Positions 1 to 13,748 of a DNA stretch of 64,000 bases are shown here, piece after piece; the stretch's first letter is position 1; every line of letters begins with the position of its first letter. A model generated the notes under the pieces. It was not told the origin of the DNA. It did not search any database and saw only the letters and a program-made list of their open reading frames with translations. The stretch is from Eimeria necatrix (taxonomy: Eukaryota > Apicomplexa > Conoidasida > Eucoccidiorida > Eimeriidae), in assembly GCF_000499385.1 (NCBI RefSeq), contig NW_013652627.1:163501-227500 (forward strand). Reading direction: 5' to 3'. The translations under genes were made by a program, and so were the position numbers.

Positions 1-449
1 GGCTCCACTGCACCCGCAGGCAACGCAGCGGGCGTTGCGTGCAGCCGCCGCAGCAAGCAAAACTGCGTCAGCAGAACATTCCAAAGGAGGTAGCTGTTCT
101 GGTAGAGCCGCAAACGATCGCACTAGCCCTTTACTGTTTCTGTTGCTGCTGCTGCTTGGTTGGAGACTGGTTGCTGCCGTCTTCTCTGCTTCTGGTACTA
201 TGCTGGGCACGAAAGGAGAAGACCCCCCAGCTCCCTGCGAATTTTGCACTTGCTGAACTTCACGCGACGCACCAAACGGGTCGGCGAGCTGCAGCAGCTC
301 TGGGGATAGCAGCGGCACAACAGTGCATGAGTAAACGCCCCAGGCGCAACAGCCAGCGTGGACCCAAGAGTCCAGCAGCGGCAGCAGAGCCCCAGACACT
401 ACTCTGTCGCCCGTTTGCCCACACAGCACGCAGCAGCGTCCGTCCCGTT
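1..449 (-). CDS. Extended PHD (ePHD) exon of the MLL-like gene, cut by the window edge
   Basis: After an acceptor ending TTGCAG at 450, the minus strand reads CCVLCGQTGD, then a Leu-rich link, then SWVHAGCCAWG. This is the first half of the MLL/ADA-type extended PHD: Cys-x2-Cys, Gly-Asp, a hydrophobic link, Trp-x-His-x2-Cys and a following Trp. About 80 residues of Ser/Ala/Gln-rich sequence follow, and the second zinc module starts at the very edge with RCVACGCSGA, matching the Arg-Cys-x2-Cys-x3-Gly-Ala of MLL ePHDs. In MLL proteins this module precedes FYRN, FYRC and SET, which is why the gene is expected to continue to the left. The exon needs a phase-1 donor upstream, which I did not find with certainty; another short exon may lie between 450 and 1100. 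Confidence 0.65.
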
Positions 450-3400
450 CTGCAATTTTGCAAGAAGCAGAGAGCAAACTGCTGCTGCTGCAGCTGCCGC
501 AGCCGCAGACGCGAGGGTCTCCATTGCGGAGTCGCAGCGCAAGCAGACGAACGAGAACAGATGGAATCGCTGCTGTGTCAACTGCTTGGGTCCCACAGTT
601 TTCGCTGCTGCTCCTGCGCTCCATGCAGGAGACGGCGCGATGAAGCCTGCAGAAGAGCTGCCGCCGCACAGCTCGTAGCTCCCGCCATTCAGGGGCACAT
701 GGTGGAAAGCCTCCTGAGGCAGCAGCGGCAGCAGCAACGACGCCAGGAGCAGCAAGGGGAATAGCAGGAAGGGCAGTAGCAGCAGGAGCAGCAGCATCTG
801 AACCAAGACGCCGCTGCATAGCCAGTCGCTCACAAGCTTGCGACAACGTCAGGAGCACCTAAATCGCATGGCAGACATAAGTTGAACAAAATTAACGTTT
901 AATATCGCCTGGCATGCACTCTTTGACTCGCTTGGGTGGTGTGCTGCCAGCAAAAGACTCTGTATAACACTTTAGTCGCGTCTTGCTGCAGCAGTGGCTA
1001 CCCAGGCATACCCGCGGGTCCCGCTGCTTCTCTTCTCGCTTTGACTGAGGCCGCCATTGCAACAAAACAGATGATATGAATACAGACAGCACTGTCGGTA
1101 GATTGACAAAGGTCTGCAGCAACGAGAACAAGTCCAGGGCCAACTTGTGATAGTCCTCATTTTGTTGCTGCTTGTGTTGCTGCTGCTGCTTCTGATGCTG
1201 TTGACAAGAGGGCTCCTCCCATTGTACAGCTCGCAGCAGATGCCCGGTGAGTTCGGCAATGGCGAGTCGCAGTTCTGTCTGCTGCAGCTGGTGCCGGCCT
1301 GCTGCTGTTGCTGCCGCTACAGAACTGCTGACCAACTGCCCCGCAGAGTTGCTGTTGCTGTCCTGCGGGGAATCCATCAGAGGCAGAAGCGTCTGCTCGA
1401 GCAGCGCATGAAGCTGCGAGTAAACTGATGATGCCACCTGGGCCCGAGAAAGCAGCTGCGATAGTGCCCCGGGCTGCGTCAGCAGGGGAGACGGAGAAGC
1501 AGTGCAGCCTTTCCCTGCTGCTGCTGCTGCTGCTGCATTCGTGGTTGCTGCACTTGGTAGCGGTTCATCTGCGAGTGCTGCGCAGGAGACGCAGAGACCT
1601 TCGAGCCCATCTAGCACAAATACAGGGAGTCGCCTTTTGCTCGTATTGCTGCTGCCGCCCCCAGAGAAACGAGCTGCAAGGCCCCTTGCCCCTCCCGCTG
1701 CAGCAGGTAGACGCTTCGTTAGTGATCCACAAAGGGCGCACACTGTCACTACACCTCGGCTGCTGCCCCCATCCCCAACTCTCTCATCCGCTGCCCGTGC
1801 TGTGCTTGCTTGTCCTGCTGGCACTCGCAGGCCCGCTGCGTCTGCTGCTCCTGCTGCTGCTGCTGCGCCATCGTTTTGCTGTCCTGAAGGGGCACCGGAA
1901 CTAGCATCGCGAGGCCGCTGCTGCAGCTGCTGCTGGCCAGACCCACCTGCAGCAGGCGACACCAGTAGCTGCTGCTGGAGTGGCTGCAGAGCAGCGCGTA
2001 AGGCCAGAGGAGCCGGCACGCCATTGCTGCTGCAGTCCCCGCACAATAGTGAGAGTCTACCACAGCGCTGCCAGGCGCAGCTCTCCACCCTCACAACCAT
2101 TTGCTGCTGCTGCAGCTGCTGCTGCTGCACTTGTTGCGGCTGCAGATGCAGCGTTGAAACGTGCCCATGAGGTGCGGCAACAGAGTCCGGAGACATGCCC
2201 CAAGCGCCCATCCGCAACTGCTGCTGCTGCTGCTGCAGAGGAGACAAAACAATGCTGCCAGGGGAAGCGCGAGGCTGTCGGGACACTTGCTGCAACAGTT
2301 GCTGTTGAAGCAGTGGAGAAGCCCCAGGGATGTGGTGCTGTGGTTCCTGTAGCAGCTGCTGCTGGAGCAAGGGCCGCTGTAGGAACTGTTGCTTCAGAGA
2401 TTGCGAAGAAAGTTGTTGGCTCACCTGCTGCTGCTGCTGTGGCGGTTGCTGCTGTTGTCGGGGGTCGCCGGCTCTGGCATCGAAGCCGTCGAACGACAAC
2501 GCAGCACTGGGCGACACTAGCTGTCTTGGAGCTCCTGGCAGCTGCTCCTGCTGCAGTTGAAACAGGCGCGAATGCTGCTGCTGCGCCACACTGACAGGTA
2601 GCTGCGCAGCAGCAGACGGTGCTGCAGCAGGAGGAAGTATGCGAAGTCCCGCTTGCCCCTGCAGCGCTTGGATCAGCTGCTCGTTTCTCAAGATTAGGGC
2701 AGACTGGCGTTGTAACAGCTGCTGCTTCAGCACAGCAGAGTCAGCACTATAAGCGCTGCCTGCAACTGAACTGCCAGTGCCAAGCAAAGGGGAGATCAAG
2801 GACCTCTGCTGCTGGTGTTGCTGCTGCTGCTGCGCTGGCACAGTCGATCCAGCCCACAGCAATGGCTGTGGGGAGGATTCGTTTTGCTGGGCATGATTCT
2901 GCGGGAATTGAGGCGGGGGCTGTTGCTGGTGGCAAGGATCTGCTGCCAGTTGCTGCTGCGGCTTCGGCTGGTCTGCGACGTCGCATGGCTCTGTCGCTTC
3001 AACAGGTGTCTGAGGAGATGCTGCAGACGACGTAGCCGTTGCAGCTGCTGCTGGTGCTATTACTGCTTCGCCTGCTGAAGCTTCCGAAGGTGCTGCGCTC
3101 AATAGTGCTTCCGCCAATTCTGCTGCTTTTGAAGGCAGCGCCCTCGTGGGCGTAGCAGCACATGAGGCGCCACCTAGTTGTGGCGCAGCAATCGCAGCAG
3201 ACACTGCTTCTGCTGCAGCAGCTGCTGCTTCTGTTGCTGCAGCAGCAGCTTCAGCAACTACGGCTGCTGCCTGAGCATCAGCAGAAGATGGCGTAGGGCT
3301 GCTTGCATTCCCATGTGCTGTTGCAGGTGCTGACTGTGTCCCCCGGAGCTTCTCCAGCTGCAACTGCAACCTGACTTGCTGTTGCTGTAGCTGCATTTGC

Positions 3401-6400
3401 TGTTGCTGTAACTGGAAGTGTTGTTCTTGCTGCAGAAGCTGCTGCTGATTTGCTGCACTAGCCTTTGCTGTGCCTTCTGCAGAAGTGCTGCCATCAGTTG
3501 CTCTTTCTAGTTGAAGCGCACTCCTGCTGGACAGCTGCTGCTGCTGCGCGTGCAGCTGATGCAATGCTTGCTGTTGCTGCCGTTGGTGCTGCTGCTGCAG
3601 CAGTGCCATTTGAGAAGTCTGTTGCGGAAGCTTCTGTTGCGTTTGCAGCATAGTCGTCCTAAGCAGCATTAAGGGCTGCTCCGCCTCTTGCTGCTGCTGT
3701 CCTGTTTGTCGCTTTTGAAAAGCCTGCTGCTGCTCCAGATGATTTCCACCCTGGTGGCGTTGTTGCGTCTGCAGCATGGGCTGCTGTTGCTGCCGCAAGT
3801 GCTGCCGCTGTTGCTGCTGCTGTCTAGCCACGCCATCAAGCTGCCGTTGCAGACTGTTCATTCTTTCCTGAATAAGCTGCTGGAGTTGCTGATGCTGCTG
3901 CGGCTGCTGCTGCTGCGCGGTCTGCTGCATACGATACTGCTGCTGCAGCTGCTGCTGAGATGGGAATTGTTGCGAAGGTGTTAGCAGCTGCTGCTGCCGA
4001 AGATAATTTTGTGACTGCTGTTGTAACAGTGTATGCTGCGGCTGCTGTTGCAGCAGCCGCTGCAGCTGCTGTTGATTGACCAGCTGCTGCTGTGGTTGCA
4101 GAGTACTCAGCGCGACAGCTCCTGCCACCGTTTTGTGCTGTAAAATGTCTGGAGCCGAAGTTGAAGTAGCTGCTGCGGTTGCTGCAGTAGAAGCAGCATT
4201 GGCGACAGAAGCCATGGCTGGTGCCATAGCCCGAGTCATTTTGTGTTGCTGCTGTTTTGGGTTTCGTAACACCTTTGCGTCTCTGCTGCTTTTCAAAGTA
4301 GCCGCAGCAGCAGGAGGTACTTGCAGCTGTTCGCGAGACAGTGGCAGTCCTGTCCACAGTCCTTGCTGCTGCAGGAAGCCCTTTTGCTGGTGCACTAGCC
4401 CCTGTTGCGGGCTATGCAGCACTTCTTGTTTCGTTACTACCTCCTCTACCCTGTAGAGGCAGCGGCTGTGCGCCGCAGCTCCGCAGTCACTGCAGAAGCA
4501 AATGTCCAGCATGCGATCAACAGCTGTAGAGGCAGCAGCAGCAGCAGTGACAGTCCCTGCTGCTGGGTCAGACTGCCAGCGTGGTTTGCGCCTTTGTAGC
4601 TGCTGTCGCTGCTCGTGGGGCAGCATTCCAGCAGCAGCTGCTGCTGCTCTGTCTCGTATATTTCTTGGGTCCCACAGGGAAAAACAAGGAGCAGCATTTC
4701 CACAAGAGACGCAAGACAAACACGCAGGACACTCAGCTGTCGTCAAAAGAAAGTCCATTTCGCTGCTGCTGCTGCCGTTGCTGCTGCCGCTGCCGCAGAG
4801 AGACGCCAACGCCGCTTTCTTCTTATCAAGGGCCCCTGGAGGCGAAACTCCCAAGCAATACGAATGGAAGGCCTCGCCGCAGCAGCGGCAGTGCAAGAGC
4901 AGCTGCTGGTACGCGAAGGATCCGCAAATGCTGCAGCAATCCAGCCACAGATGTGGCGCTACTGGTTCATCTCCTTCAGCAGCAAGGCCATCAGCGAAAG
5001 CCGTTTCTTTGCCTGAAGCCCCAAAAAGACAGTGAAAAGCCTGCAAATATGAGGCCACATCCGCTGCTGCTGAGAAGACAGCAACGCAAGACGGCAGCCT
5101 TCCCTTGTACACCTGAAGCGCGCCAGTTGCAGATACGGCTGCTCCCAGATCTCCCGCTGCCGGTGCACCAGTGGCAGCCGGTGCTGCTGCAGTTGCTATG
5201 GCTGCTGAAAATGCGCGCTTCTGAAGTTGCTGCTGCTGCTGCTGAAGATCAAAGTCCTTCTTTCGTTTCTTCCTCTGAGCTGCCGCGCTGCGCCGTGTCT
5301 CCACGCTCGTGCTGTGTGACGGCTGTTGCGGCTGCTGCTGCTGCAGGTGCTCCTGCTGCTGCTGAGGCACTTCTGAGACAGAAGCAGCTGCCAGCCTACT
5401 CACGCATACAGGCAGCTGCAGCAAATAAATTGCCTGGCCGGGTGGGGGAGGCGGAGGCTGCGGGATAGAAAGGAATGAATGCGGCAGCAGCATATCGCCA
5501 AGTTCCGTGCTGCTGCTACTGCTGCTGCTGAAACACCACTGTAGGGCAGGAGGCGGACCAAAGCAAGGGACAGCTGATAAAGGAGAAAGCGAAAAACCGC
5601 AGGGAAAGTGTGGCTGTTGATTGCGCAGAAGCTGCCGTATCCCCTTAACAGCAGCAGCAGAGTGAAGCTGCAGCAGCTGCTGCGTCGTGAACGCCGCTGC
5701 TGCTGGATCGAGTGGGGAATCAGCAGCAGCTGCTGCTGACAATCCAGAAGGCGGAGTGTCCCTGCTTCTCGTGAATCCCTTCGCGCTGCCGCGGCGAAGG
5801 CCGGCGGCAACCTTTGCTTGGTGTCCCACCTTGTCCACCGCAGACTCGAGCCCGTCATCTGTTGAAACAGCTGCTGCTGCTGCAGCTGAGCCGGAGTCTG
5901 CTGCTGTCCCATGAAACTCACTTTTTGCCATGCCTCGCTCCTCCCCAGTAGGGGTCTGGTTCGTTTCTCGCGCCTTTTCACTGGTACCCGTGTTGCTGCT
6001 GCTGCTGCTGCTGCTGGGACTCGGAGGTATGTGTGAGTCCAGAAGGGCCAGGGGCTCCTTGTGGGGAAGTTCGAGGACGCCTGTTAGGAGCTCGTTTGCT
6101 TTCTTTTGCATAGCAGCTGCCGCCTTGTACTGCCTTGTGTTGGGCATGTAAAGGGTTTTCATGTTTTGAATCAGGAGGGAAATATCGCTCAAGAAAGATC
6201 CTAAGGAGGAGTAGGCGTTGCTGCGCACCTTCGATTTCACTGTAGACAGACACATGGGCCGCTGCACAACTCGCCAGTACAGCGAAAATGTCGCATCCGG
6301 CAAAAACGAAAACTCTCCACTGCGGTCTTGGGACATCAACTCAGCCACGATGCGCTCATAGCGCTGCCGGCGAGACGGCGAGCGGCACGACGGGCACCTG

Positions 6401-8345
6401 CAGCACCAGGACCAAAGCCCGCAGCCATAGATGCACGGCAGCAGCAGCAACGGCAGCAGCAGCAGGAGCAGCAGCATCCTCGCAATATAAGACGCAGCGC
6501 TTCGGCACAGGCTGCAGGCATTTAGAAAAACAGCTCTGGCACTAAGCAACCCGAATCGGCCTCCCAAAGCCATTCATTATGCTGCCTAGGTGCACGCAGC
6601 AGCGACAGCAGCAGCGATGGCAGCAGCTGCAGCAGCAGCGGAAACATGATGTACCTGTATTTCATGGTCTTCAGCTGCTGGGGATCCTGCAGGCCCTTGG
6701 CCAGTCGGGGGTCGCACCGGGTGTGGATCCAGGCCTTGCAGCCATCACACTGCACCCAAGTTTCTACAGAGCCCCCCCCCGGCCCCGTGCACCCCGCGCT
6801 GCCTGCTGACAAATCCTCTCCTCCTGCTCCATCGGCCACCCATGTTTTGGAGCACATGAAGCAGAACTGGCCCTCGTCTACGCTCCGGCGACAGCTGCGG
6901 GCACATAGATTCTCAGCCACTGCTGCTGCAGTTCCTGCTGCAGGTGGTGCTGCTGCTGCTGTTGCTGCGTGGGTGCTTCTACCAAGAATGAGTGTTGCTG
7001 CTGTTGCTCACGGCGCTAGCGTGCACGAACAGCCCACGACACCGCTAGCTGTGATTGAATATCTCGCTTCACATATTATCAGCTGAACCCGAAGCCCTAA
7101 ACAGTGAAGACTGAACCCTGAATCCGGAGACCCATACCCTAGCCCTAAAGCCAAGCTTACTGTGCACAAAGCAGGAAAGACGTGGGATCCCAGTTTGCAT
7201 ACTCGGGCCAGTAGAGGTCCACGTAGCCGCAGCTAGTGCATCGCCTGCAAGAGTCGCAGCGGTAAGACGAAGAGCCATGCAAGATGGCGGCCTGCAGCGC
7301 ACGGATCCAACAGCAGCCACAGCAACAGCTGATCCAACTGCAGGCATTCAGACACTATGGGATGCACAGGCATGGTGAGACACAGCTGCTGGCACAAACG
7401 GACAAACAGAAATATGAATTGACCAGAAGAAACACATTCAAATAGCCCCTGTGGAGAAAACTGGGTCCGGGACAGACGCGTCGTTCAGCCGGAGCTGCTG
7501 CAGAAGCAGCAGCATCGCTCCCGCGATCACGTACACTGGGGTAGCAGCAAGCGCCGTGGGCGTAAGAATTGCAGCAGTGGCAGTTCAGGACCGGCTGGCA
7601 GGTGGCCTCATACTGGGTCGGGCTGGAGGCAGTGCCTGGAGCCGCGCGATTTGCTGCTGTTGCTGCAGCTAGCGCAGCAGGGCTTCTTTCGGCAGTCAGG
7701 GGTAAGTCTATTGGCTCGCAGCAGTACAAACAGTGCGCACAGTCCCTGCACACCCAGGGAGTACGTACACCCCGGTCATTTCGCCCGCCCTCCTCCAGCC
7801 CCAAAATACTTCGGGGGTTTGGAAACAGCTGCACTTTTAGCGTGGCCCTGGACGCTGTGGAGTTTGCTGCATTCTCTTCAGATTGCTGTTGCTCCGGCCG
7901 CGGCGACAGCTGCTGCTGCTCTTGCTGCTGCTGCTCTTGCTGCTGCTGTTCTTGCTGCTGCTGCTCTTGCTGCTGCCGCTCTTGCTGCCGCGCCTCTTGC
8001 TGCTGCTGCTCTTGCTGCTGCTCCTGCTCGGCAAGATGCGGCGGATTCCCTGGCTCCTCTTCCATTCGATCGGCTAGTTGCTGTTCCTCTCGCTCCTTTT
8101 CCCCTTGCTGCTTTCTCTCCTCTTGCTGCTCCTCCCCCTCCTCCCGCTGCTGCTGTTCTTGCTGATCCTTTTGTTGCTGTGGGGCTTCCAAAAGCTCAGC
8201 GTCAACTAGCATGCTTTCCTCGCCTTCCCTCTGCTGCTCGGCCGGTGCAAGGTCGTGTTGCTGGCTGGCTTCTTCCTGTTCCTGCTGCATCTGCTGCTGC
8301 TCTTCGCACTGTTTTGCCTGTTGATGAGACTGTACTTTTTGCTGC

Positions 8346-8376
<31 letters not shown>

Positions 8377-11300
8377 TGGCAGTGACTGTGACGGCCGGGG
8401 CGGGCACATCTTCCGTGCCGATTTCATCACCAGGGTGTCTCGAAAGCCTCCAGTGAAGAGAACCCTGGCGAGACAAAAGGGCGGACTGGGCCCTTGCGAA
8501 GGCCAGGGGCAGAGTGCAGAAGCGGGCCAGGGAGAAGGAGCGCCGCAGCGCGCGGGCCTCTTGCTGCTTCTTGAACCCAAGCAGCAAACCCGCTCGGGCA
8601 GCAGCAGACAGCCCCACCGGCAAAGACACAGCACGAGACGGCACTACGAAAGTGCTCAGATATGCCTTGCGTGCCCGGTCGTAAACAACGCTGCTGGGGG
8701 ACAGCGGCCAGCCACTTGCTGCAGCGGACAATAGCAGCACATGGCAGCAGCAGCAGCGGCTGCAGCAGCAGAGGAACAAACGTTTCACGGGGAGGGAAAT
8801 GCAACACCTGCTGAAGCAACTCACCTGCGTCATCTGCACCCTCCTCGGGTTGCTGCTGCAGCAGCAGCGACCCCAGCGACCCCCCGTCTTCGAGCAAGTC
8901 CTGTTGCTGCTGCTGCTGGTCAGCGGCCGGGGAGGACACGGCTTCATAGCGGTAGTACTTGCTGTCTCTGCTGCTGCTGGTGCTTCTTCTGCTGCTGCCC
9001 TCCGCCGCAGCTTCTCTCTCTTTCTTGTGGCGCTCTATGGCCGCCTCTCGCTCCGCCACCAGCTTACGGTGCCGCGCAGCTTCCATACACAGGGCATGCG
9101 GCGACATCCTGAGCAGCAGCAGCGGCAGAAACACAGGGAGCAAAAGCCTGAAGCAACACCAGCAACAAAAGCTGACTTCAGCAGCAACAACTGCAGCCGA
9201 GTCAAGCAGCAGCAGCAGCATCTACGAACCGCCGTCTTACTATCCTGCAGTGCTCACTTCAAACCCTGAACCAGAAACCCTAAACCCTAAACCCTAAATC
9301 CTATAACTCCCAAGCGCACCCGCCAGTGGCAATGCGCCTGTGGGCCGGCCGAATGCAGGCCGTGTGGAAGACGCGCCGACAGCAGCAGCACTGCAAACCC
9401 CAGTAGAGGTTGACGGCTTCTGCAGTGTCTGTGTCTCCTAGAGAAGAGGGTGCGGCATTGTTTGCGTTTCCGTTGCCGCTGCTAGTACTGTTACTTTTGC
9501 TGCTGCCTGTTGCTGCCACATCCCCTTGTGCGTCTGCCGGTGCTGGCCCTGCAGCAGCTGCTGCTGCTACTGCTGCTTGCGCTGCATTACTGGGCTCGGC
9601 CCAGGAAGGGTAGCTCTTCAGGAGCTCCCTGGGGGCGACCTCAGGCGGCACCTCCACGGGCTGGCCCGGGGTCATAATGTAGTAAACTGGTTTGCTGCAG
9701 CTTCGGCATCTCTGGGCTCTGCTGCTGCTACTTTGGCCGCTATTTTTGCCATCTCCGCTGTCTGCGTCGGTGGGAGCAGAGTTCCTGGCTTCCTGGGGAG
9801 GCAACGACTGCCACGGGGAATCTGCGGCTGCCTTTTTCTGTTGTGTGTGTTGGCTGTCGCCTTGCTGGGTCTCTTGGCCCGCATCTGCGTCTGCGTGCTG
9901 CAGCAGCTCTTGCTGCTGCTGCTGCGTGGGGCAGCTGGCGCCTCTGGGGTGCTGCAGCTTGTCTCGAGGCAGCTGCAGGGGCACTGCCACCTCGGGGCGC
10001 CACCAAACAGGCTCCGGCGAAGCAAGACGAATGATGTCGTGGGCCAGAGAAAACCAGCCGCGGTGAGTTTCCTCAGGGGAAAAGGGCAGCTGGTGGGCGG
10101 CGAGGTGCAGCGGCGGGGCGTCAGCGGGGCTGCAGATGTCTTGCTTGTTCGTAGACAGCAAAAAGTGCACAAAGACAGACCGGTATTTCGGCCAGTAGTA
10201 CTTCAACACCCCCTCTGCCCAGTCGAAGCTCTCGGGGCTCTGCCGGTCCCGCCACGCCCGCACCACTCGCACGCGGCAGCCCACGTAGGCAAACACTGCA
10301 GCAAACACGGACCAGTCGAGAGAAAAAAGCCAAAATAAACATAAGACGAAGAGGCGATACGGGGCATATACTGGCATAAATGTGGGAAGATGAATGGGAA
10401 GTGGGGAGAACACAGAAAGGCAGTAAGGGGGCAGGAACGAGGCAACATTGAGGCAGTGGTGAGACACAATGAGGCAGTACAAAGGCAGCAAAGAATAAGT
10501 GGAGAAGCAGCGAAGCAGCAGCAATGAGAAAATTAGAATGCACCCAGATACAAATATAAAATGAAAGCAGCTGGCGGCGCAGGTGACAGGGACAGAGCGA
10601 GGCAAAGGCACCAATAAAAGATGAAGGAAGGAACAACACGAGGAGGCCAATTAGTTCCAAATTCAAAGGCACTTCCAGCTAGCCATGGAAATATTCGGCT
10701 AGCTAGCTAGTTAGCGAGCCAGCTGGCTACGAGCCGCCCCAGGCATTCACTCGAAGAAGGCCAGCTCCGCCTCACCTTGCCTGTCTTCTCGAAATTCCAG
10801 CTTTTGCCCATACGCAGCAAAAGGGTCCTCTGGAGCCTCTTTCTCCTTCGCTGCTGCTGCTGCTGCAGGCTTCTGAGTTGCTGGCTTTGCTGCCCGCTGC
10901 ACAGATTGCTGCTGCCTCTGCTGCTGCTGCTGTTGCTCCTGCTGCTGCTGCTGAGGATTCGCAGGCTCCTGTAGCTGCTTCAGCATTGTGCGCGTAAGAC
11001 GAATACCAGCAGCAGCCAGCAAGGACTCCAATCCCTCCTCCTCCCCTGATGCAACAGCAGGCGCAGCACCTGCAGCAAGCACAGCAGAAGCAGCAACTGC
11101 GGCATCAATGCAACAGCAGCCACACTTTCAGCAGGAAGGACCAGCGGCAGCAAAAACAGCAGCCGAGTAGCGACACAAGCAGAGGCAGCCGCTGTACATG
11201 CCACACATACAGCAGCAGCAAAAGCAGCAGTAACAACAAAAGAGCAGACTTGTCGCGTTTGTAGTCTCGGAGCTCTTGAGAGGAGCCGCAGACTCTGCTG

Positions 11301-13041
11301 TTTCTGTTGCTGCTGCTGCCGTAGCTACCGGCGTCTCCGGCGGCGATGCCCCGGCCGCTGTTTGGTCTGCTGGTGCTGCAGATGTCGTTGCTTCAGCTTC
11401 TTTCTGCTGCTGCGTCTGCTCCTTCGTTGCTGCTGCTGCGTCTTCAGGTGCCGCTGTTGCCGCAGCTGCTGCATCAGCGGGAGCCCGTTCGCTAGCCGTT
11501 GCTTCTCTCTCTGCCGTAGGCAGCTGTGAGCTCTGTTGCTGCTCCTGCTGCTTTTGCTGTTGCTCTTGCTGCCTTTGCTGTTGCTTCTGCTGCTGTTTCT
11601 GCTGCTGCTGCTTCTCGTGTAGTTTCACTTGTTGCTGCTTCTGCCCCCTTCGCTGGGTCGCCTCACTTTTTGCTTGGCTACTGCGACCTGCCGTTGAAGG
11701 TGTGCTGCTGCTGCTGCTGCTACCGGTCTTGGAGCTGCTGCTGTTGCTGCTGCTGCCCATGCTGCTGTTGCGCGCAGCATTTCTGCGCGGCTCTATGGGC
11801 TGGTAGTTTTCCTGCAGCAGACCCCACAGCTCGCGAGAGACCCGAGTTTCCCCCGATTTTGTGTTCTTCTTTTTGCTGCTGCTGCCGCCCCCAGACTTTG
11901 CCGCTGCCGCCTTCTGGGACTTCGCCTTCTTGCCAGCTTGCGACTCGTCAGCTTCGAGTTGCTGCTCTCGCTGCTGTGGTTCCTGCTGCTGCTGCTCCAG
12001 CTGCTGCTGCTGTTGCTGCTGCCTTTGGGCTTGTTCCTGTTTATGTTCCCCTTGATTCTCCTGGTCTTCCTGTTCCTTTTTCTGTGGCTCTTGCTTGGCC
12101 GAATGCTGCTCTTGTTGCGGCTCCACCTGCGGATTGACTTGCTCCTTCTGCGTTTCTTGCTGCTGCTGCACCTGCTGCTGCTGCTGCGGCCCCTGTTGCT
12201 CGTTGGGCTCGTGCTTTTCCTGTTGCGATGCTGCAGCTGCAGCCTCTGTCCCAACAGCCTGTCCCTCCTCTCGCTGCTCTTCTGCGTCTTTCTCTGTTTG
12301 CTGCTTCTGCTGCGGCTTCTCATTGGTGCGACACGGTGACTTCTCCTGTGTTTCTGAGGCTGCAGCAGCATGCGCAGCAGCAGCAGCATTGGCAGCAGCT
12401 GCTGAGCTGCCAGCGTCAACTTCCTCCTTGCCTCTCGCGCCTCGATCTCCACTTACTTTATGTGCTGCTGCTTTGGCTGCTACTGCACCTTCAAGCTTTG
12501 CTGCTTCTGCAGGTGAGGGTGCAGCGGCAGGCGCTGCAGCTGCTGCTGCCGCTGCCGTTGCTGCTGCTGCCGCGTCGCAGTCTGCTTCCCTTTTGCTGTC
12601 TTCACTGCTTCTATGCTGCACCTCGGCAGCGCCCTCGACCGACTCTGTTACTTCGGGAGGGGCAGTCGCCGCTGCTGCAGCGGCTGCGGTTGCTGCTGCA
12701 GTAGCAGCAGCAGCAGCAGCAGGTGCATCATCATCAGTGGGCGCCTCTGCGCCCTGCTGTGGTGCAGCGTCCGCTGCTGCGCTGCTGCTGTCTTCCGCTG
12801 TGCCTCCTGCTGCTGCTGCAGCATCTTGCTCAGCAGCAGCAGCAGCAGTAGGGCCTTTGGTTTCCCCCTGCTTCGCAACGTCTGCAGTTGCTGCTGCTGC
12901 CGCTGCAGCTTCTACTGACTTCGATTCTTGTGTGCCTTGTCCTGTTGCTGCGGCTGCTGGTGCAGCCGACGGACTCGGCAAGCTGGAGTCTCCTGGCGAC
13001 TCCAGGTTGCGGTCCTTTCTAACGTAAATCGTGCTGCTGTC

Positions 13042-13075
<34 letters not shown>

Positions 13076-13708
13076 TCTGCGCTTCCTTCGGTGAAAAGAT
13101 GCATGTCTGTGACCGGCGTCCCTGCTGCTGCGAGCGACTGTCTCTGCTGCAGCAAGACCTTTTTGTACTCGTTTAAAGCTGCCTCTGCTGCAGCAGCGCC
13201 GCCGAAGCCTCGCTGCACTGCAGCAGCAACAGCAGCACGGCCCCACGCCTCCAGCCGCTGCAGCTCCACTTCCCGGCTATCTCCCCAGGGGTTGTCCGGG
13301 TCAGCAGCAGGAAGCGAAAGATCTGCTTTTTCTGCAAGGGCCCGGATCTCCGAAGCAGCTGCTGCGCCCCACACGTGCGCTGTTTCCTGCGGGTCTTCTG
13401 CTGCTGCTGATGCTGCTGCTGCTGCTGCAGGCCCTCCCGGGACGCCCATGGAAGCTGCGGCCGCAGCAGACGGCCCGCTGCGGGCCCACCCATATGCCCT
13501 CTGCGGCGGCGAGGGGTGCCTCAAGTGGTGCTGCTGCGCTAGGTGGTGCTGCTGCGCCCAGTGCTGCTGCTGCTGCTGCTGCTGCGGATGCAGTGGCTGG
13601 TGAAATCTGTGCTGTGAGTACTGCGGCTGCGGCGCTGGTCGGCGGGGGGTCCCCCTCCAGCCCTGGCTCTGTCGCTGGGCTCCGGAGTCAGCAGCAGCAG
13701 CAGCAACA

Positions 13709-13748
<40 letters not shown>

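Noticed and set aside
39..833. Plus- and minus-strand frames rich in Ala, Cys and Leu at the left edge
   Set aside because: They are other frames of CAG repeats. The minus frame with the ePHD cysteines (449-1) explains the real coding signal.
10747..10775. Stop codon ending the N-terminal part of the first gene at 10747
   Set aside because: A near-perfect donor 29 bases earlier (10776) joins in phase to the next exon, so the stop is probably intronic. Kept as an alternative in the gene entry.
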